Shown here piece by piece: positions 1 to 8,346 of a stretch of DNA of 64,000 nt. The position numbers and the translations under genes were made by a program. This stretch comes from Emticicia sp. CRIBPO (lineage in GTDB: Bacteria; Bacteroidota; Bacteroidia; Cytophagales; Spirosomataceae): NCBI RefSeq assembly GCF_009905725.1, contig NZ_JAAAKV010000015.1:51275-115274 (forward strand), written 5' to 3'. The notes beneath the pieces are model-generated. The model did not search any database, was not told the origin of the DNA, and worked only from the letters and a program-made list of their open reading frames with translations. The first letter of the stretch is position 1, and every line of letters starts with the position of its first letter.

Positions 1-173
1 TTGACGGAGTGGGCGACTCCCTTCCCACAGGTCTTAAAGATGTGGCAGATTATCCCAATTTGCTGTATGTACTGATCAAAAGAGGATATTCCCCTGCTGA
101 CATCGAAAAAATCTGCTCCGGAAATATCTTCAGAGTATGGAATGCAGCCCTTGACTATGCCGCAAAAAATTAA
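1..173 (+). CDS. Membrane dipeptidase (peptidase M19), 3' end only
   Basis: The last 56 codons of a gene that enters from the left edge. The readable frame begins at base 3 (DGVGDSLPTGLKD...) and ends in TAA at 171-173. The GL-DV-YPNL segment, the RGYS-DI-KI-GN-RVW segment and the final short tail match the C-terminus of renal-dipeptidase-type M19 metallopeptidases, which cleave dipeptides using two zinc ions. The metal ligands lie outside the window, so export and activity cannot be judged here. It is convergent with fabI and shares a terminator with it. Confidence 0.75.
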   Translation, partial: DGVGDSLPTGLKDVADYPNLLYVLIKRGYSPADIEKICSGNIFRVWNAALDYAAKN

Positions 174-210
174 TGGTGCCTCTCCCACAGGGAAAGACAC
201 CATTACAGAT

Positions 211-247
211 AACCGGGGAAATTAACTTTCCCGGTTTTTTATTTTTT
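211..247. terminator. Bidirectional rho-independent terminator between the M19 gene and fabI
   Basis: The stem AACCGGGGAAA / TTTCCCGGTT closes on a 4-5 base loop and is followed by TTTTTTATTTTTTT on the plus strand. The fabI stop codon lies inside the T tract (239-241). A-rich sequence on the other flank is weak, so it serves the plus-strand gene best. Confidence 0.8.
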
Positions 248-1060
248 TAACTCTCCCATTTTCTCCAGCAAATCTGTGGAAATCCCGGTATTGGAATAAC
301 CACCATCGTGGAAAAGGTTCTGCATCGTAACCATCCTGGTCAGATCAGAGAACAGGGTGATGATATAATCAGCACATTGGTCTGCAGAGGCATTACCCAA
401 AGGAGAAATAATATCAGCAAAGTCATAGAAAGACTCAAAACCTCCGATACCTGTACCGGCCGTGGTTTTGGTTGGCGACTGTGAAATGGTATTCACCCTT
501 ACATTCTTAGCCTTTCCGTAACGATAGCCATAACCTCTGGCGATCGACTCAAGAACAGCTTTGGCATCAGCCATATCCGTATAAAACGGGAAAGTACGCT
601 GAGCAGCAATATAAGAAAGACCCACTACAGATCCCCACTCATTGATGGCATCCAGCTTTTCAGCTACCTGCATAAACTTATGGAATGAAAGTGCAGAAAC
701 GTCAATGCTTTTCAAAAACCAATCATAGTTAAGATCACCGTATTCTTTACCTTTTCTGATGTTTGGAGACATCCCGATAGAGTGAAGGACAAAATCCACT
801 TTCCCTCCCAGGTGTTCCATGGATTGGGTATAAAGATTCTGAAGATCTTCTACAGAAGTAGCGTCTGCTGCGATGATTTTAGCATCACAAATTTCCGCCA
901 GTTTATTGATTTCGCCCATACGCATTGCGATCGGGGCATTGGTCAGTACAAATGAAGCACCTTCTTCTTTTGCTTTCAGAGCAACTTTCCAGGCGATTGA
1001 TTTTTCATCTAAAGCACCTGAAATAATTCCTTTTTTACCTTTTAATAATCCGTAAGCCAT
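239..1060 (-). CDS. fabI: Enoyl-[acyl-carrier-protein] reductase [NADH] FabI
   Basis: A 273-residue cytoplasmic SDR-fold enzyme that reduces the trans-2-enoyl-ACP double bond in the last step of each fatty acid elongation cycle. The N-terminal SGALDEKSIAWKVA segment is the FabI version of the dinucleotide loop (divergent from GxxxGxG). Y150 and the catalytic Y160-x6-K167 spacing are the FabI signature, as opposed to Y-x3-K of ordinary SDRs. The length is a little over the usual 260. A -7 element (TAATTTTG on the minus strand, 1103-1110) lies about 45 bases upstream of the start. An essential housekeeping gene; identification is firm. Confidence 0.96.
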   Translation of the reverse strand: MAYGLLKGKKGIISGALDEKSIAWKVALKAKEEGASFVLTNAPIAMRMGEINKLAEICDAKIIAADATSVEDLQNLYTQSMEHLGGKVDFVLHSIGMSPNIRKGKEYGDLNYDWFLKSIDVSALSFHKFMQVAEKLDAINEWGSVVGLSYIAAQRTFPFYTDMADAKAVLESIARGYGYRYGKAKNVRVNTISQSPTKTTAGTGIGGFESFYDFADIISPLGNASADQCADYIITLFSDLTRMVTMQNLFHDGGYSNTGISTDLLEKMGELKK

Positions 1061-1102
1061 TCAGTTTAAGGTAGTTTGGTTTAATTAATAAATATTTCGC
1101 TA

Positions 1103-1110
1103 CAAAATTA
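1103..1110 (-). promoter_or_regulatory. fabI -7 promoter element
   Basis: The complement reads TAATTTTG, a match to the Bacteroidota TAnnTTTG element, and would start transcription near 1096. The nearest upstream TTG (complement of 1136-1138) is 25 bases away, slightly too far, and falls inside the palindrome at 1125-1139. Confidence 0.5.
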
Positions 1111-1124
1111 TGATTTTTAGGTTA

Positions 1125-1139
1125 ATTGATACTATCAAT
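1125..1139. promoter_or_regulatory. 15-bp perfect palindrome, possible operator
   Basis: ATTGATA-C-TATCAAT is a perfect 7-1-7 inverted repeat about 15 bases upstream of the fabI -7 element, overlapping where its -33 contact would lie. There is no T tract, so it is not a terminator. The bound regulator is unknown; no FapR or FadR consensus is recognisable. Confidence 0.35.
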
Positions 1140-1308
1140 CATGAATTAAAAAAATCAGGTCTCCTCTTTCTGCTAATATAAAAAGGCTTCATTTTTTACA
1201 CCGCTGTCCGGCAGAAAACATGACAGCACAGTATATTACTTGTACGTATGGTAAGCACCTTGAGGTGTTTTTAGATCAAATTACACTTAAATCACAAAAA
1301 ATATTACT

Positions 1309-1316
1309 TATCTTTG
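1309..1316 (+). promoter_or_regulatory. -7 promoter element of the aldose epimerase gene
   Basis: TATCTTTG fits TAnnTTTG exactly. The predicted transcript start near 1323 would give a leader of about 50 bases. No clear TTG lies at the -33 distance. Confidence 0.5.
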
Positions 1317-1373
1317 GTCATTATTACCATGAAGACCGGATTTAAATTCTCTCATTAGTAAACCTTAAAAGAA

Positions 1374-2534
1374 ATGACTTTTTATTCAACATTTTTAACT
1401 ACTGCCTTGATAGTTGCAGGATCTATGGCATGTACAAACACTGAAAGCAAAGAAGAAAACACTGAAATGAGTACAAAATTTATCGAAGTCGCAGATTACG
1501 GCGTTTTGCCTGACAGTTCAAAAGCCCAGCTTTTCACCCTTAAAAACGCTCAGGGGATGACTGTTAAAATCACTAATTACGGAGGTATTATCACCTCATT
1601 GACTGCTCCTGATAAGGATGGGAAATACGGAGAAGTAACTCTTGGATGCAACACCCTGGAGGATTACTTAAAAGGTACTCCGTTTTTCGGAGCCCTGGTA
1701 GGCAGGTACGGCAACCGTATCGCCAACGGCGAATTCACTTTGGAAGGTAAAAAGTATACCCTTGAAAAAAACAACGGGGTAAACGCCCTGCATGGTGGCA
1801 AAAAAGGTTTTGATAAGGTATTATGGACTGCTGTTCCGGTTGACGGAGAAGAGCCTCAGCTTAAATTGTCCTATACCTCAAAAGACATGGAAGAAGGATA
1901 TCCGGGAAATCTTAAGGTACAGGTAACTTACACGCTGCAAAAGGACAATTCTCTTAAAATAGATTATTCGGCTACAACAGATAAAACAACGGTGGTTAAT
2001 TTAACCAACCATACTTATTTCAACCTGGCCGGAGACGACAGCAGGGATGTACTGGATCATGAAGTGACTTTGAAGGCAGATAAATTTACGCCTGTTAATT
2101 CTTCGCTTATCCCTACAGGTGAACTTAAAGATGTGAAAGGAACTCCTTTTGACTTTACGACTGCTCACAAAATCGGAGAACGCATCAATGATGAAAGTGA
2201 TGATCAGATCAAAGCCGGCGGCGGGTATGACCACTGCTGGGTCCTGAACGAGTCATCTACCCCGTTAAAAACATTCGCTACGGTAACTGAAGCCACCAGT
2301 GGCAGAGTGATGGAAGTGTCTACTACAGAGCCTGGGGTTCAGTTTTATACCGGCAATTTCTTAAACGGCAGTGTGATTGGCAGAAATGGCAAACCTTATA
2401 CCAAAAGATCAGGATTTTGCCTGGAAACCCAACATTTCCCTGATTCTCCGAATCAGCCGAAATTCCCAAGTACTACTCTAAAACCCAATGAAGTATATAA
2501 AACCACCACTATTTACAAGTTCTCTGTAAAGTAG
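1374..2534 (+). CDS. galM: Aldose 1-epimerase (mutarotase), exported, probable lipoprotein
   Basis: 386 residues. It interconverts alpha and beta anomers of aldoses such as galactose and glucose. H140 (NALHGG), the catalytic acid H213 (NLTNHTYFNLAGD) and the catalytic base E351 (FCLETQHFPDSPN) are all present, and GRYGNRI is the family's substrate-loop motif. Unlike cytoplasmic GalM it carries about 20 extra N-terminal residues, hydrophobic and ending in Cys20 (AGSMAC), followed by an acidic Asn/Glu-rich stretch typical of Bacteroidota lipoproteins. The N-terminus lacks a basic residue, so the signal is slightly atypical. A periplasmic role in preparing imported sugars is inferred. Confidence 0.92.
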   Translation: MTFYSTFLTTALIVAGSMACTNTESKEENTEMSTKFIEVADYGVLPDSSKAQLFTLKNAQGMTVKITNYGGIITSLTAPDKDGKYGEVTLGCNTLEDYLKGTPFFGALVGRYGNRIANGEFTLEGKKYTLEKNNGVNALHGGKKGFDKVLWTAVPVDGEEPQLKLSYTSKDMEEGYPGNLKVQVTYTLQKDNSLKIDYSATTDKTTVVNLTNHTYFNLAGDDSRDVLDHEVTLKADKFTPVNSSLIPTGELKDVKGTPFDFTTAHKIGERINDESDDQIKAGGGYDHCWVLNESSTPLKTFATVTEATSGRVMEVSTTEPGVQFYTGNFLNGSVIGRNGKPYTKRSGFCLETQHFPDSPNQPKFPSTTLKPNEVYKTTTIYKFSVK

Positions 2535-2560
2535 GAAAGTACAGTTTCTTTTCTATCTGA

Positions 2561-2589
2561 AAGCCCGTAAGTCATTGCGGGCTTTTTTT
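2561..2589 (+). terminator. Rho-independent terminator after the epimerase gene
   Basis: AAGCCCG, a 10-base loop, CGGGCTT, then a run of T. It directly precedes the next gene's promoter. Confidence 0.85.
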
Positions 2590-2608
2590 ATCTTTAAAAT
2601 CAAAGCAT

Positions 2609-2616
2609 TACTTTTG
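2609..2616 (+). promoter_or_regulatory. -7 promoter element of the ATP-grasp gene
   Basis: TACTTTTG matches TAnnTTTG. Transcription would start near 2623, leaving only about 10 leader bases before the ATG at 2633. No TTG is seen at -33. Confidence 0.5.
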
Positions 2617-2632
2617 CCAAAAAAAAACCAAC

Positions 2633-3490
2633 ATGCTCATTGGAATACTCACGTGTGACAGACTCCCGCAACTTAACCCCGCTGATCAGATACTCATACC
2701 CCTTCTGCTGGAAAAAGGAATAAAAGCAGAACCTGTCATCTGGAATGATAAAAATGTAAACTGGCAATCATTCGACTACCTGGTCGTCAGGAACATATGG
2801 GATTATTACCTTGAAGAAGAGGCATTTGAAGAGTGGCTGAGCCTGATGGAAGAACTGAGTATTCCTGTCCTTAATCCCATTCCGGTTATCAGGCAGAATA
2901 AGCATAAATTTTATCTGAAGGAATTCCGGAAAAACGGGATAAAAATCATCCCCACTTTATTTTCCGTTCAGGATTTTCCGGCATCCATAGAAGACATTAA
3001 GACACAGGGATGGAACAAAATAGTCATAAAACCGGCAGTTTCTGCCGGATCACATCTGACCAATATTTTTGAAGCGGATAAGCTTAATGCTAAAGTTTTA
3101 GAAGAGGTAGTTTCGGGAAATGACTGGTTGATACAGCCTTTTTTAGAAGAAATCAGTACAAACGGAGAAATCTCTATGATTTTCTTCAACGGTCGGTTTT
3201 CACATGCGATACTCAAAAAGCCCAAAGACGGGGATTTCAGAGTACAAAGTCAATATGGCGGTCAGTATCAGCTATTTCAGCCTGATGAAAATCTCATTGC
3301 CACGGGTCAGAAAGTGATCAGCCAGATCAAAGAGCCGCTGCTTTATGGACGCGTAGACGGTCTGATGATCAACGGAGAATTCAATCTGATGGAACTTGAG
3401 TTAATAGAGCCTGATCTGTATTTTCAATATGATGAAAAAATAGCTCCGCGTTTTATAGAAGAAATACTCCGGAGAATCTCCGGAGTTTGA
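2633..3490 (+). CDS. ATP-grasp domain protein of unknown substrate
   Basis: 285 residues. The N-terminal VVRNIWDYY followed by the N-P-VIRQNKHKFYL segment, then VIKPAVSAGSH and a C-terminal MELELIEPDLYF metal-binding segment, give the order of an ATP-grasp ligase of the glutathione-synthetase/RimK-like superfamily, closest in layout to the stand-alone family that includes the cycloserine enzyme DcsG. Such enzymes join a carboxylate to an amine or thiol through an acyl-phosphate. No ligase partner, peptide or NRPS gene is adjacent, so the substrate is open. The gene has its own promoter and a hairpin over its 3' end. Confidence 0.75.
   Translation: MLIGILTCDRLPQLNPADQILIPLLLEKGIKAEPVIWNDKNVNWQSFDYLVVRNIWDYYLEEEAFEEWLSLMEELSIPVLNPIPVIRQNKHKFYLKEFRKNGIKIIPTLFSVQDFPASIEDIKTQGWNKIVIKPAVSAGSHLTNIFEADKLNAKVLEEVVSGNDWLIQPFLEEISTNGEISMIFFNGRFSHAILKKPKDGDFRVQSQYGGQYQLFQPDENLIATGQKVISQIKEPLLYGRVDGLMINGEFNLMELELIEPDLYFQYDEKIAPRFIEEILRRISGV
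3466..3486. terminator. Perfect 21-bp hairpin overlapping the end of the ATP-grasp gene
   Basis: ACTCCGGAGA-A-TCTCCGGAGT, ten-base arms with one central base, encodes the last residues (LRRISGV) and ends just before the TGA. The following sequence (TTGACTTAATC) is a poor T tract, so this may stop transcription inefficiently or protect the 3' end. It lies between convergent genes. Confidence 0.5.
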
Positions 3491-3499
3491 CTTAATCAA

Positions 3500-3841
3500 T
3501 TAGCCCCTAACAAGAAAAATAACAATAAAAAGTGCCATTAAAAAACCAAGCATCAGTCTGAAGTCTTCATAGTTAATAAAAGCAAAAGCGTAAGCAACAA
3601 TGGTAATCAAACCCAGGAAAACCCCCGTAATCCTGTTGTACCCCGCTTCAATCTTTATATTCTGAAAGACATGCAAACTCATCAAAAATCCTACGAAACC
3701 CGATCCTGCCACCCACAGCAGGCCGGTTTCATGCTCTTTGGCCGTAAACAAAACTAATATCTGAATAACTGTCAGTATCATCATCAGTTGTGACAAAACA
3801 CTGAGTACATTGGCCTGATCTTTCTTTAAAATACTATTCAT
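3500..3841 (-). CDS. Small integral membrane protein, unknown function
   Basis: 113 residues, almost entirely hydrophobic. Four membrane segments can be read at about residues 16-34, 40-60, 70-88 and 92-111, with short polar links. I do not recognise a family. The gene converges with the ATP-grasp gene (10-base gap), lies downstream of the giant esterase gene but behind its terminator, and so probably has its own promoter in 3842-3925. There is no cysteine pattern or catalytic motif to suggest enzymatic work. Confidence 0.6.
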   Translation of the reverse strand: MNSILKKDQANVLSVLSQLMMILTVIQILVLFTAKEHETGLLWVAGSGFVGFLMSLHVFQNIKIEAGYNRITGVFLGLITIVAYAFAFINYEDFRLMLGFLMALFIVIFLVRG

Positions 3842-3927
3842 TATACTATTTGTTTAATAGCACCAAGCTATAGTATAATACTGAAGAGAAGCTTAATTAA
3901 AAATAAAAAAATATTAAAATAGTGCAA

Positions 3928-3965
3928 TAAAAAAAAGAGACTGCCCGGAACCGGACAGCCTCTCC
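3928..3965 (-). terminator. Rho-independent terminator of the SGNH/lectin gene
   Basis: Read on the minus strand: GAGAGGCTGTCCGG, TT, CCGGGCAGTCTC, then TTTTTTTATT. The stem is long with two mismatches. It lies 15 bases beyond the stop codon at 3980. Confidence 0.85.
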
Positions 3966-3979
3966 GAAAAAATAACCTA

Positions 3980-6900
3980 TTAATTGACCTTCACTACCTT
4001 CACAGTTTCTGTTTTTTGAACAGACCTAAGATTCAGATAATAAATACCCGCAGGATTATTCTTCAAGTCAAATTCGGTCTGGTTTGACCCGGCTTTTGAC
4101 TCTACTTGTTTAGTAAGTATTGTTTTCCCAAGATTATCCGTAAAACTGAAAAATACTGTCGCTTGTCCGGTCAGGTGATACTTTACTTTTATAATACCAT
4201 CAGTCGGATTAGGAGAAACAACGGTTTTGGTTGAGCCTTCATCCACATTACTCGCCACATATTCAGCTGAAATCCTTCCGTTAGGACAGGTCACAGACTG
4301 CATATACCATTTATTCCCACCCCAGCTTGCGTCACTTTTCAATTTCAGGTCTTTGGTATTAGGATCAGCGTCTCCACCATCCCATGCACCATTTCCTCCT
4401 CCTATAAACAAACCAGCATTGAGGCTGCTTTTGATGAAGTGATAAGATTGACCGGAAGCTTGCTCAAACTGCCACTTCTGACTTCCTGCTCCGGTGTAAG
4501 AAGCGACATTGACGATAGCATCAAAACTCGCAGAGCCACCTTCTATAGTAATGGCTGTATTTTCATTCGTTACAGAAACCAGTTTTGAATAAGCTCCGTC
4601 CTCTATTTTTTTCCAGATGCTGTTGTTCGTATTGTCCCCATTGCTGGGAATATTCAATACGCTTCCGGATAAAGTGATTGGTCTGAAATCATTGGACGAA
4701 TGATATCCGGCAATATAAAAACGATAGCAAGGGGATGGGTTGCAGGTAGTAACCGTTATCGCGTTAGATGGGCTGCTTTGTGTACATCCCGAAAGAGTAC
4801 ATGTGGCCGTATAGCTGCCGGCTGCACTCACGGTTGTTCCGGTTCCAGTACCTCCGTTAGACCAGTTAATAGTACCTCCTGAGCATCCTGAAGTTGATAA
4901 CGAAACCAGGCCTCCCCCGCACAGACTTGTGGAACCATTGGCTGTAATGGTCAACGTCGGACTTGAACAGGTTGTAGGACATGTCACTGATTGCATATAC
5001 CATTTATTACCTCCCCAACTCGCATCACTTTTCAATTTCAGGTCTTTAGAGTTAGGGTCGGTGTCTCCGCCATCCCATGACCCGTTTCCGCCACCGATAA
5101 ACAAGCCGGTATTTAAACTGCTTTTAATAAAATAATAAGGCTGGCCTGAAGACTGTTCAATCGACCATTTCTGGCTCCCTGCCCCGGTATAAGCAGCCAC
5201 ATTGACAACAGCCTCAAAACTGGCCGACCCGCTTTCTATCGTGATAGCAGTATTCTCATTGGTCACTGAAACCAGTTTTGAATAGGCTCCGTCCTGTACT
5301 TTTTTCCAGATGCTGTTGTTGCTGTTATCGCCATTGCTCGGCAGATTCAATATGCTGCCCGACAAAGTAATCGGTCTGAAATCATTGGAAGAATGGAATC
5401 CGGCAATGTAGAAGCGGTAACAGGATGATAATGGCTCACAGGTGGTGACTGTTACCCCTATCGAATTCGATTGACATCCCTGACTTGAACACTTGGCAGA
5501 ATAGTTTCCTGCTGTACTGACAACAATCGAATTTGCCGTTGTCCCGTTAGACCAAATTGGAGTGGTGCCGGAACAGCCGGAAGCCGTCAAAGTAACCGAA
5601 GAGCCTGCACAAAGGCTTGTCGTTCCGTTTGCAGTGATCGTTGGCGTAGGGCTAGAGCAACCGACTCCTGTGTAAAAAAAGGATATGGAATCAAATCCGT
5701 TACAAGTGGTCGATCCGGCCGGAGTATTTTTAGTCACACACGTTTCAAATGTGTAGGTGCCCGTAGGAATCCCTGATGGAATAGAAAACGGAACATTGGC
5801 AGAGGTCGGTGATACATTCCCTGAAGCAACCACTGCACCTGAAGCGTTCTTCATCTTCCAGTCAATCCCGTAAGCATCACAGGCACTAAAACCAAATGTA
5901 CCTGATTGACCTGTAATGGATACGCTCAATAAATCAAACCCACAACTACATGCCGGAGCAGAAGGATTACATCCGGCAGCATTACATCCTAAAGACACAT
6001 CAACTGTCTGATTATTTTGGATGGGGTTTGAACTTTGGAAAAAAGTTTGCCCACCATATGGTGTAGTTAAAGCTGTAAGCCATTTCGATTTAAACTGCGA
6101 TTGACCGGAAGGAGTTAAGTGCACTCCATCTACTGCAACGCGGTCACTACCAACAACATCGTCTGTAGATGGTCCGGGGTACATATATTTCGTCCCGTCT
6201 CCAACTGTAGCACTCCAATCTCCAAATGCCGTTTTCCCATCTCCTATGACTCTTTGCTGAGCATCTAAGATAATAGTACTTGCGGATCCTGAGCCATATC
6301 TGCTTGCTTTTGATATAACCCAGGCAAGTTCATGACAATCAGTGCAAGAGCTTTGTCCGCTACCAGATTTATCACTTGCATCTATCCGGCTTTTTATTGT
6401 AAGCCATCTCAGGTACGCGGCATATGTATTAGCATTCATACCTCCCTGGGCATCCTTTTCTCCTTGATGCCAGAGAACTCCTCTTAGCCCCACTTGTTTT
6501 CTGACTTTAGTAAGAACATTTTTTAAATTATTGTATGGAAATCCATTTGGATAACCTCCAAATGTCTGACTATCTCTACTGCTCCACCACGCCTCTACAC
6601 TTGTTCCACTAAAAGCGGTTTGGTAAAATGCCACAGGTACTTGCTGGTTTATGGCTAAATCTTCACCTAATTTTCCCCAATAATAAGCAAACGCAAAGTC
6701 ACTTGTCCCTGAACCAGAAGTTCCCGGATCGTTGCCGTTATCAAATCCTTCCAACTGACTTGTACCGGAAATTAAATTTGTGCTTTTTTCATTTTTAAAT
6801 TTAACAAATGTGGAGTTATATGACAATGCCTGATTCCCATTTTTAGCATACCCTGCTGCATTCGACTGTCCTGCTATAGCAAGTACCTCACCAACTCCAA

Positions 6901-7318
6901 AATTGATTTCTGGGCTTTCAGTTGCACCATTAAACTGGGCTTTGACTCTATAATAGTTTCCTTTAACGGTTGCATTAAACAACACCTGGCAGGTACCTGA
7001 TCCTGAAGTTATCGTATAACTTTTCCAGGAGTTATCGGTATTGCCGGTTTCCGGGTTAACATAGTCTCCCCATTGACTTGTAGAGATATTAAATTTCTGG
7101 AATTTAAGAGCTACTGAAGTAATATTCGACGAATGCTTCAGTACAAATTTAATTGTGGTGGTGTTGCTGTTACTTCTCTGGAAGATCATATCATTTTTTG
7201 GCCACTCTATAGCCTGACAAAAAGTCTTCCCTCCTGCCAGGGTCAGGAATAAGGGCATAAATAGTAAAAGTTTTACATGTAAATTGATTTTAAAGCGTCT
7301 GCTTGTAGATGTTTTCAT
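3980..7318 (-). CDS. Giant secreted SGNH-type carbohydrate esterase with lectin-like repeats and T9SS sorting domain
   Basis: 1112 residues from the ATG at 7318; an in-frame GTG at 7345 would add nine residues before a classical signal peptide (MKTSTSRR..., then a hydrophobic run, ending TFCQA), so ATG is preferred. Residues about 145-410 form a SASA/DUF303-type SGNH domain, with GQSNAAG carrying the nucleophile Ser, LWHQGEKD, and DGVHLTPSG near its end. This is the family of sialate and xylan O-acetylesterases. Two Cys-rich Ig-like segments (TITANG-SLC...WSNG) alternate with two near-identical ~150-residue CYRFYIAG...WYMQSVTCP modules resembling ricin-type lectin folds. The last ~75 residues (SPNPTDG...KVVKVN) are a T9SS type A sorting domain. 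It probably acts on acetylated polysaccharide at the cell surface. Confidence 0.85.
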   Translation of the reverse strand: MKTSTSRRFKINLHVKLLLFMPLFLTLAGGKTFCQAIEWPKNDMIFQRSNSNTTTIKFVLKHSSNITSVALKFQKFNISTSQWGDYVNPETGNTDNSWKSYTITSGSGTCQVLFNATVKGNYYRVKAQFNGATESPEINFGVGEVLAIAGQSNAAGYAKNGNQALSYNSTFVKFKNEKSTNLISGTSQLEGFDNGNDPGTSGSGTSDFAFAYYWGKLGEDLAINQQVPVAFYQTAFSGTSVEAWWSSRDSQTFGGYPNGFPYNNLKNVLTKVRKQVGLRGVLWHQGEKDAQGGMNANTYAAYLRWLTIKSRIDASDKSGSGQSSCTDCHELAWVISKASRYGSGSASTIILDAQQRVIGDGKTAFGDWSATVGDGTKYMYPGPSTDDVVGSDRVAVDGVHLTPSGQSQFKSKWLTALTTPYGGQTFFQSSNPIQNNQTVDVSLGCNAAGCNPSAPACSCGFDLLSVSITGQSGTFGFSACDAYGIDWKMKNASGAVVASGNVSPTSANVPFSIPSGIPTGTYTFETCVTKNTPAGSTTCNGFDSISFFYTGVGCSSPTPTITANGTTSLCAGSSVTLTASGCSGTTPIWSNGTTANSIVVSTAGNYSAKCSSQGCQSNSIGVTVTTCEPLSSCYRFYIAGFHSSNDFRPITLSGSILNLPSNGDNSNNSIWKKVQDGAYSKLVSVTNENTAITIESGSASFEAVVNVAAYTGAGSQKWSIEQSSGQPYYFIKSSLNTGLFIGGGNGSWDGGDTDPNSKDLKLKSDASWGGNKWYMQSVTCPTTCSSPTLTITANGSTSLCGGGLVSLSTSGCSGGTINWSNGGTGTGTTVSAAGSYTATCTLSGCTQSSPSNAITVTTCNPSPCYRFYIAGYHSSNDFRPITLSGSVLNIPSNGDNTNNSIWKKIEDGAYSKLVSVTNENTAITIEGGSASFDAIVNVASYTGAGSQKWQFEQASGQSYHFIKSSLNAGLFIGGGNGAWDGGDADPNTKDLKLKSDASWGGNKWYMQSVTCPNGRISAEYVASNVDEGSTKTVVSPNPTDGIIKVKYHLTGQATVFFSFTDNLGKTILTKQVESKAGSNQTEFDLKNNPAGIYYLNLRSVQKTETVKVVKVN
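4283..4731 (-). repeat. Intragenic repeat copy 2 (lectin-like module)
   Basis: This codes for the second CYRFYIAGYHSSNDFRP...WYMQSVTCP module. It is closely similar at DNA and protein level to 4976-5427, which implies a recent tandem duplication together with the preceding Ig-like segment. Confidence 0.8.
4976..5427 (-). repeat. Intragenic repeat copy 1 (lectin-like module)
   Basis: This codes for the first CYRFYIAGFHSSNDFRP...WYMQSVTCP module. Differences from copy 2 are mostly synonymous or conservative (FH/YH, KVQDG/KIEDG, SGS/GGS). Confidence 0.8.
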
Positions 7319-7776
7319 AAGAATATGGTTTGAATTTTGATTCACTAAAAAAATGGATGTTTGCTGCTGTCATGTAGCGGAGGTGCGTTGGGCATAATGG
7401 TAAAATTTAATGTGGGGATCTGTTTCCTGAAAAAACAGCTCCGATTTAGTTTATATATGAAATTTTAAGGTTGTACCATATCCCAAAACCCATTTCTAAG
7501 TTACCTTTTAAAAATCAAAAAGCGATTCCCTGACGCTTCAGGACAAAAAGTATAATGTCTTATCGGAGCACAAAAGCCTTCCTGTACCCGGTAAAACGGG
7601 CTTTGAAACAGCTTGCCCAGGGCCTGTTAAGAAAAGTAAATCCATAAGCTGTAAAGAATTATCGGGTTGCATTAAACGACCCTGATCTTATTTTTTTTCT
7701 GAGTGTAAAATTATTACATATCAGGCTATATGACTGGCCAATTTTGTACAAAAAAATGTCCAAAATTGGACAATTT
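7319..7776. other. Intergenic region upstream of the SGNH/lectin gene
   Basis: 458 bases without a supportable gene. The right end (7750-7772) is the terminator of the Crp/Fnr gene. The rest must hold the SGNH promoter, but I cannot point to a TAnnTTTG element on the minus strand. A short plus-strand frame at 7730-7945 mostly lies antisense to the regulator and is not credible. Confidence 0.6.
7750..7772 (-). terminator. Rho-independent terminator of the Crp/Fnr gene
   Basis: On the minus strand TGTCCAA-TT-TTGGACA is followed by TTTTTTTGT. It begins four bases beyond the stop codon (7777-7779). Confidence 0.75.
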
Positions 7777-8346
7777 TCAAGACTTCTTCTTAGCCCTGAT
7801 CAGATTAAGACACGACCTGGACAGACCGAGGTATGAGGCCAGGTGCTGTGTCTTTGTCCTGGAAGCAATACCCGGGAATCGTTTTTGGAAACGATTGTAC
7901 CGCTCGGCAGCGGATAGCCTGAGTGAACGAACACGCTCATCGTGAAGCAGAAGATAATTTTCCGATATTTTTAGTGAGATATAGGCCATTTCCGGGAATT
8001 TCCGATAACATTCTTCCAATTGGGCATGAGAAAGGCTGAAAACCGTCGAATCTTCCAGTAACTGGATGGTTTCAAAAGAAGGTTTCTGTTGGATAAAACT
8101 GTAAGTAGAACAAATAAAATTTTCCTCCGCGACTATCCAGGATGTGATTTCTTCATTTTTCTCAAAATAAAAACACCTCACCAGACCTTCCTGTATATAA
8201 AAAATCCTGTCCGAAATCTGCCCTTCCGAAAGCAGGATTGAGCCTTTATGCAATTTCTGTACACTTGTGATTTCCCTGATGTAACCCTCCACTTCGGGTT
8301 TAAGCGGTAAGATTCTTTCTAAAGCTCCGATAAATTCAGTCAGCAT
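7777..8346 (-). CDS. Crp/Fnr-family transcriptional regulator
   Basis: 189 residues, the usual length for the short Bacteroidota members of this family. Residues about 30-120 form the cyclic-nucleotide-binding beta-roll (GSILLSEGQISDRIFYIQEGLVRCFYFE), then a dimerisation helix (about 120-150) and a C-terminal winged-helix recognition region (QHLASYLGLSRSCLNLIRAKKKS). No Fnr-type iron-sulfur cysteines are present, so it is not an oxygen sensor of the Fnr kind. The ligand is unknown. It stands alone, preceding its own terminator, so neither neighbour is an obvious target. Confidence 0.88.
   Translation of the reverse strand: MLTEFIGALERILPLKPEVEGYIREITSVQKLHKGSILLSEGQISDRIFYIQEGLVRCFYFEKNEEITSWIVAEENFICSTYSFIQQKPSFETIQLLEDSTVFSLSHAQLEECYRKFPEMAYISLKISENYLLLHDERVRSLRLSAAERYNRFQKRFPGIASRTKTQHLASYLGLSRSCLNLIRAKKKS

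Larger units (their letters stand above)
1061..1373. other. Divergent intergenic region fabI / aldose epimerase
   Basis: 313 bases, AT-rich, no gene. It holds a fabI -7 element (complement of 1103-1110), a 15-bp perfect palindrome (1125-1139), and a plus-strand -7 element at 1309-1316 for the epimerase. Nothing else is recognisable. Confidence 0.7.
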
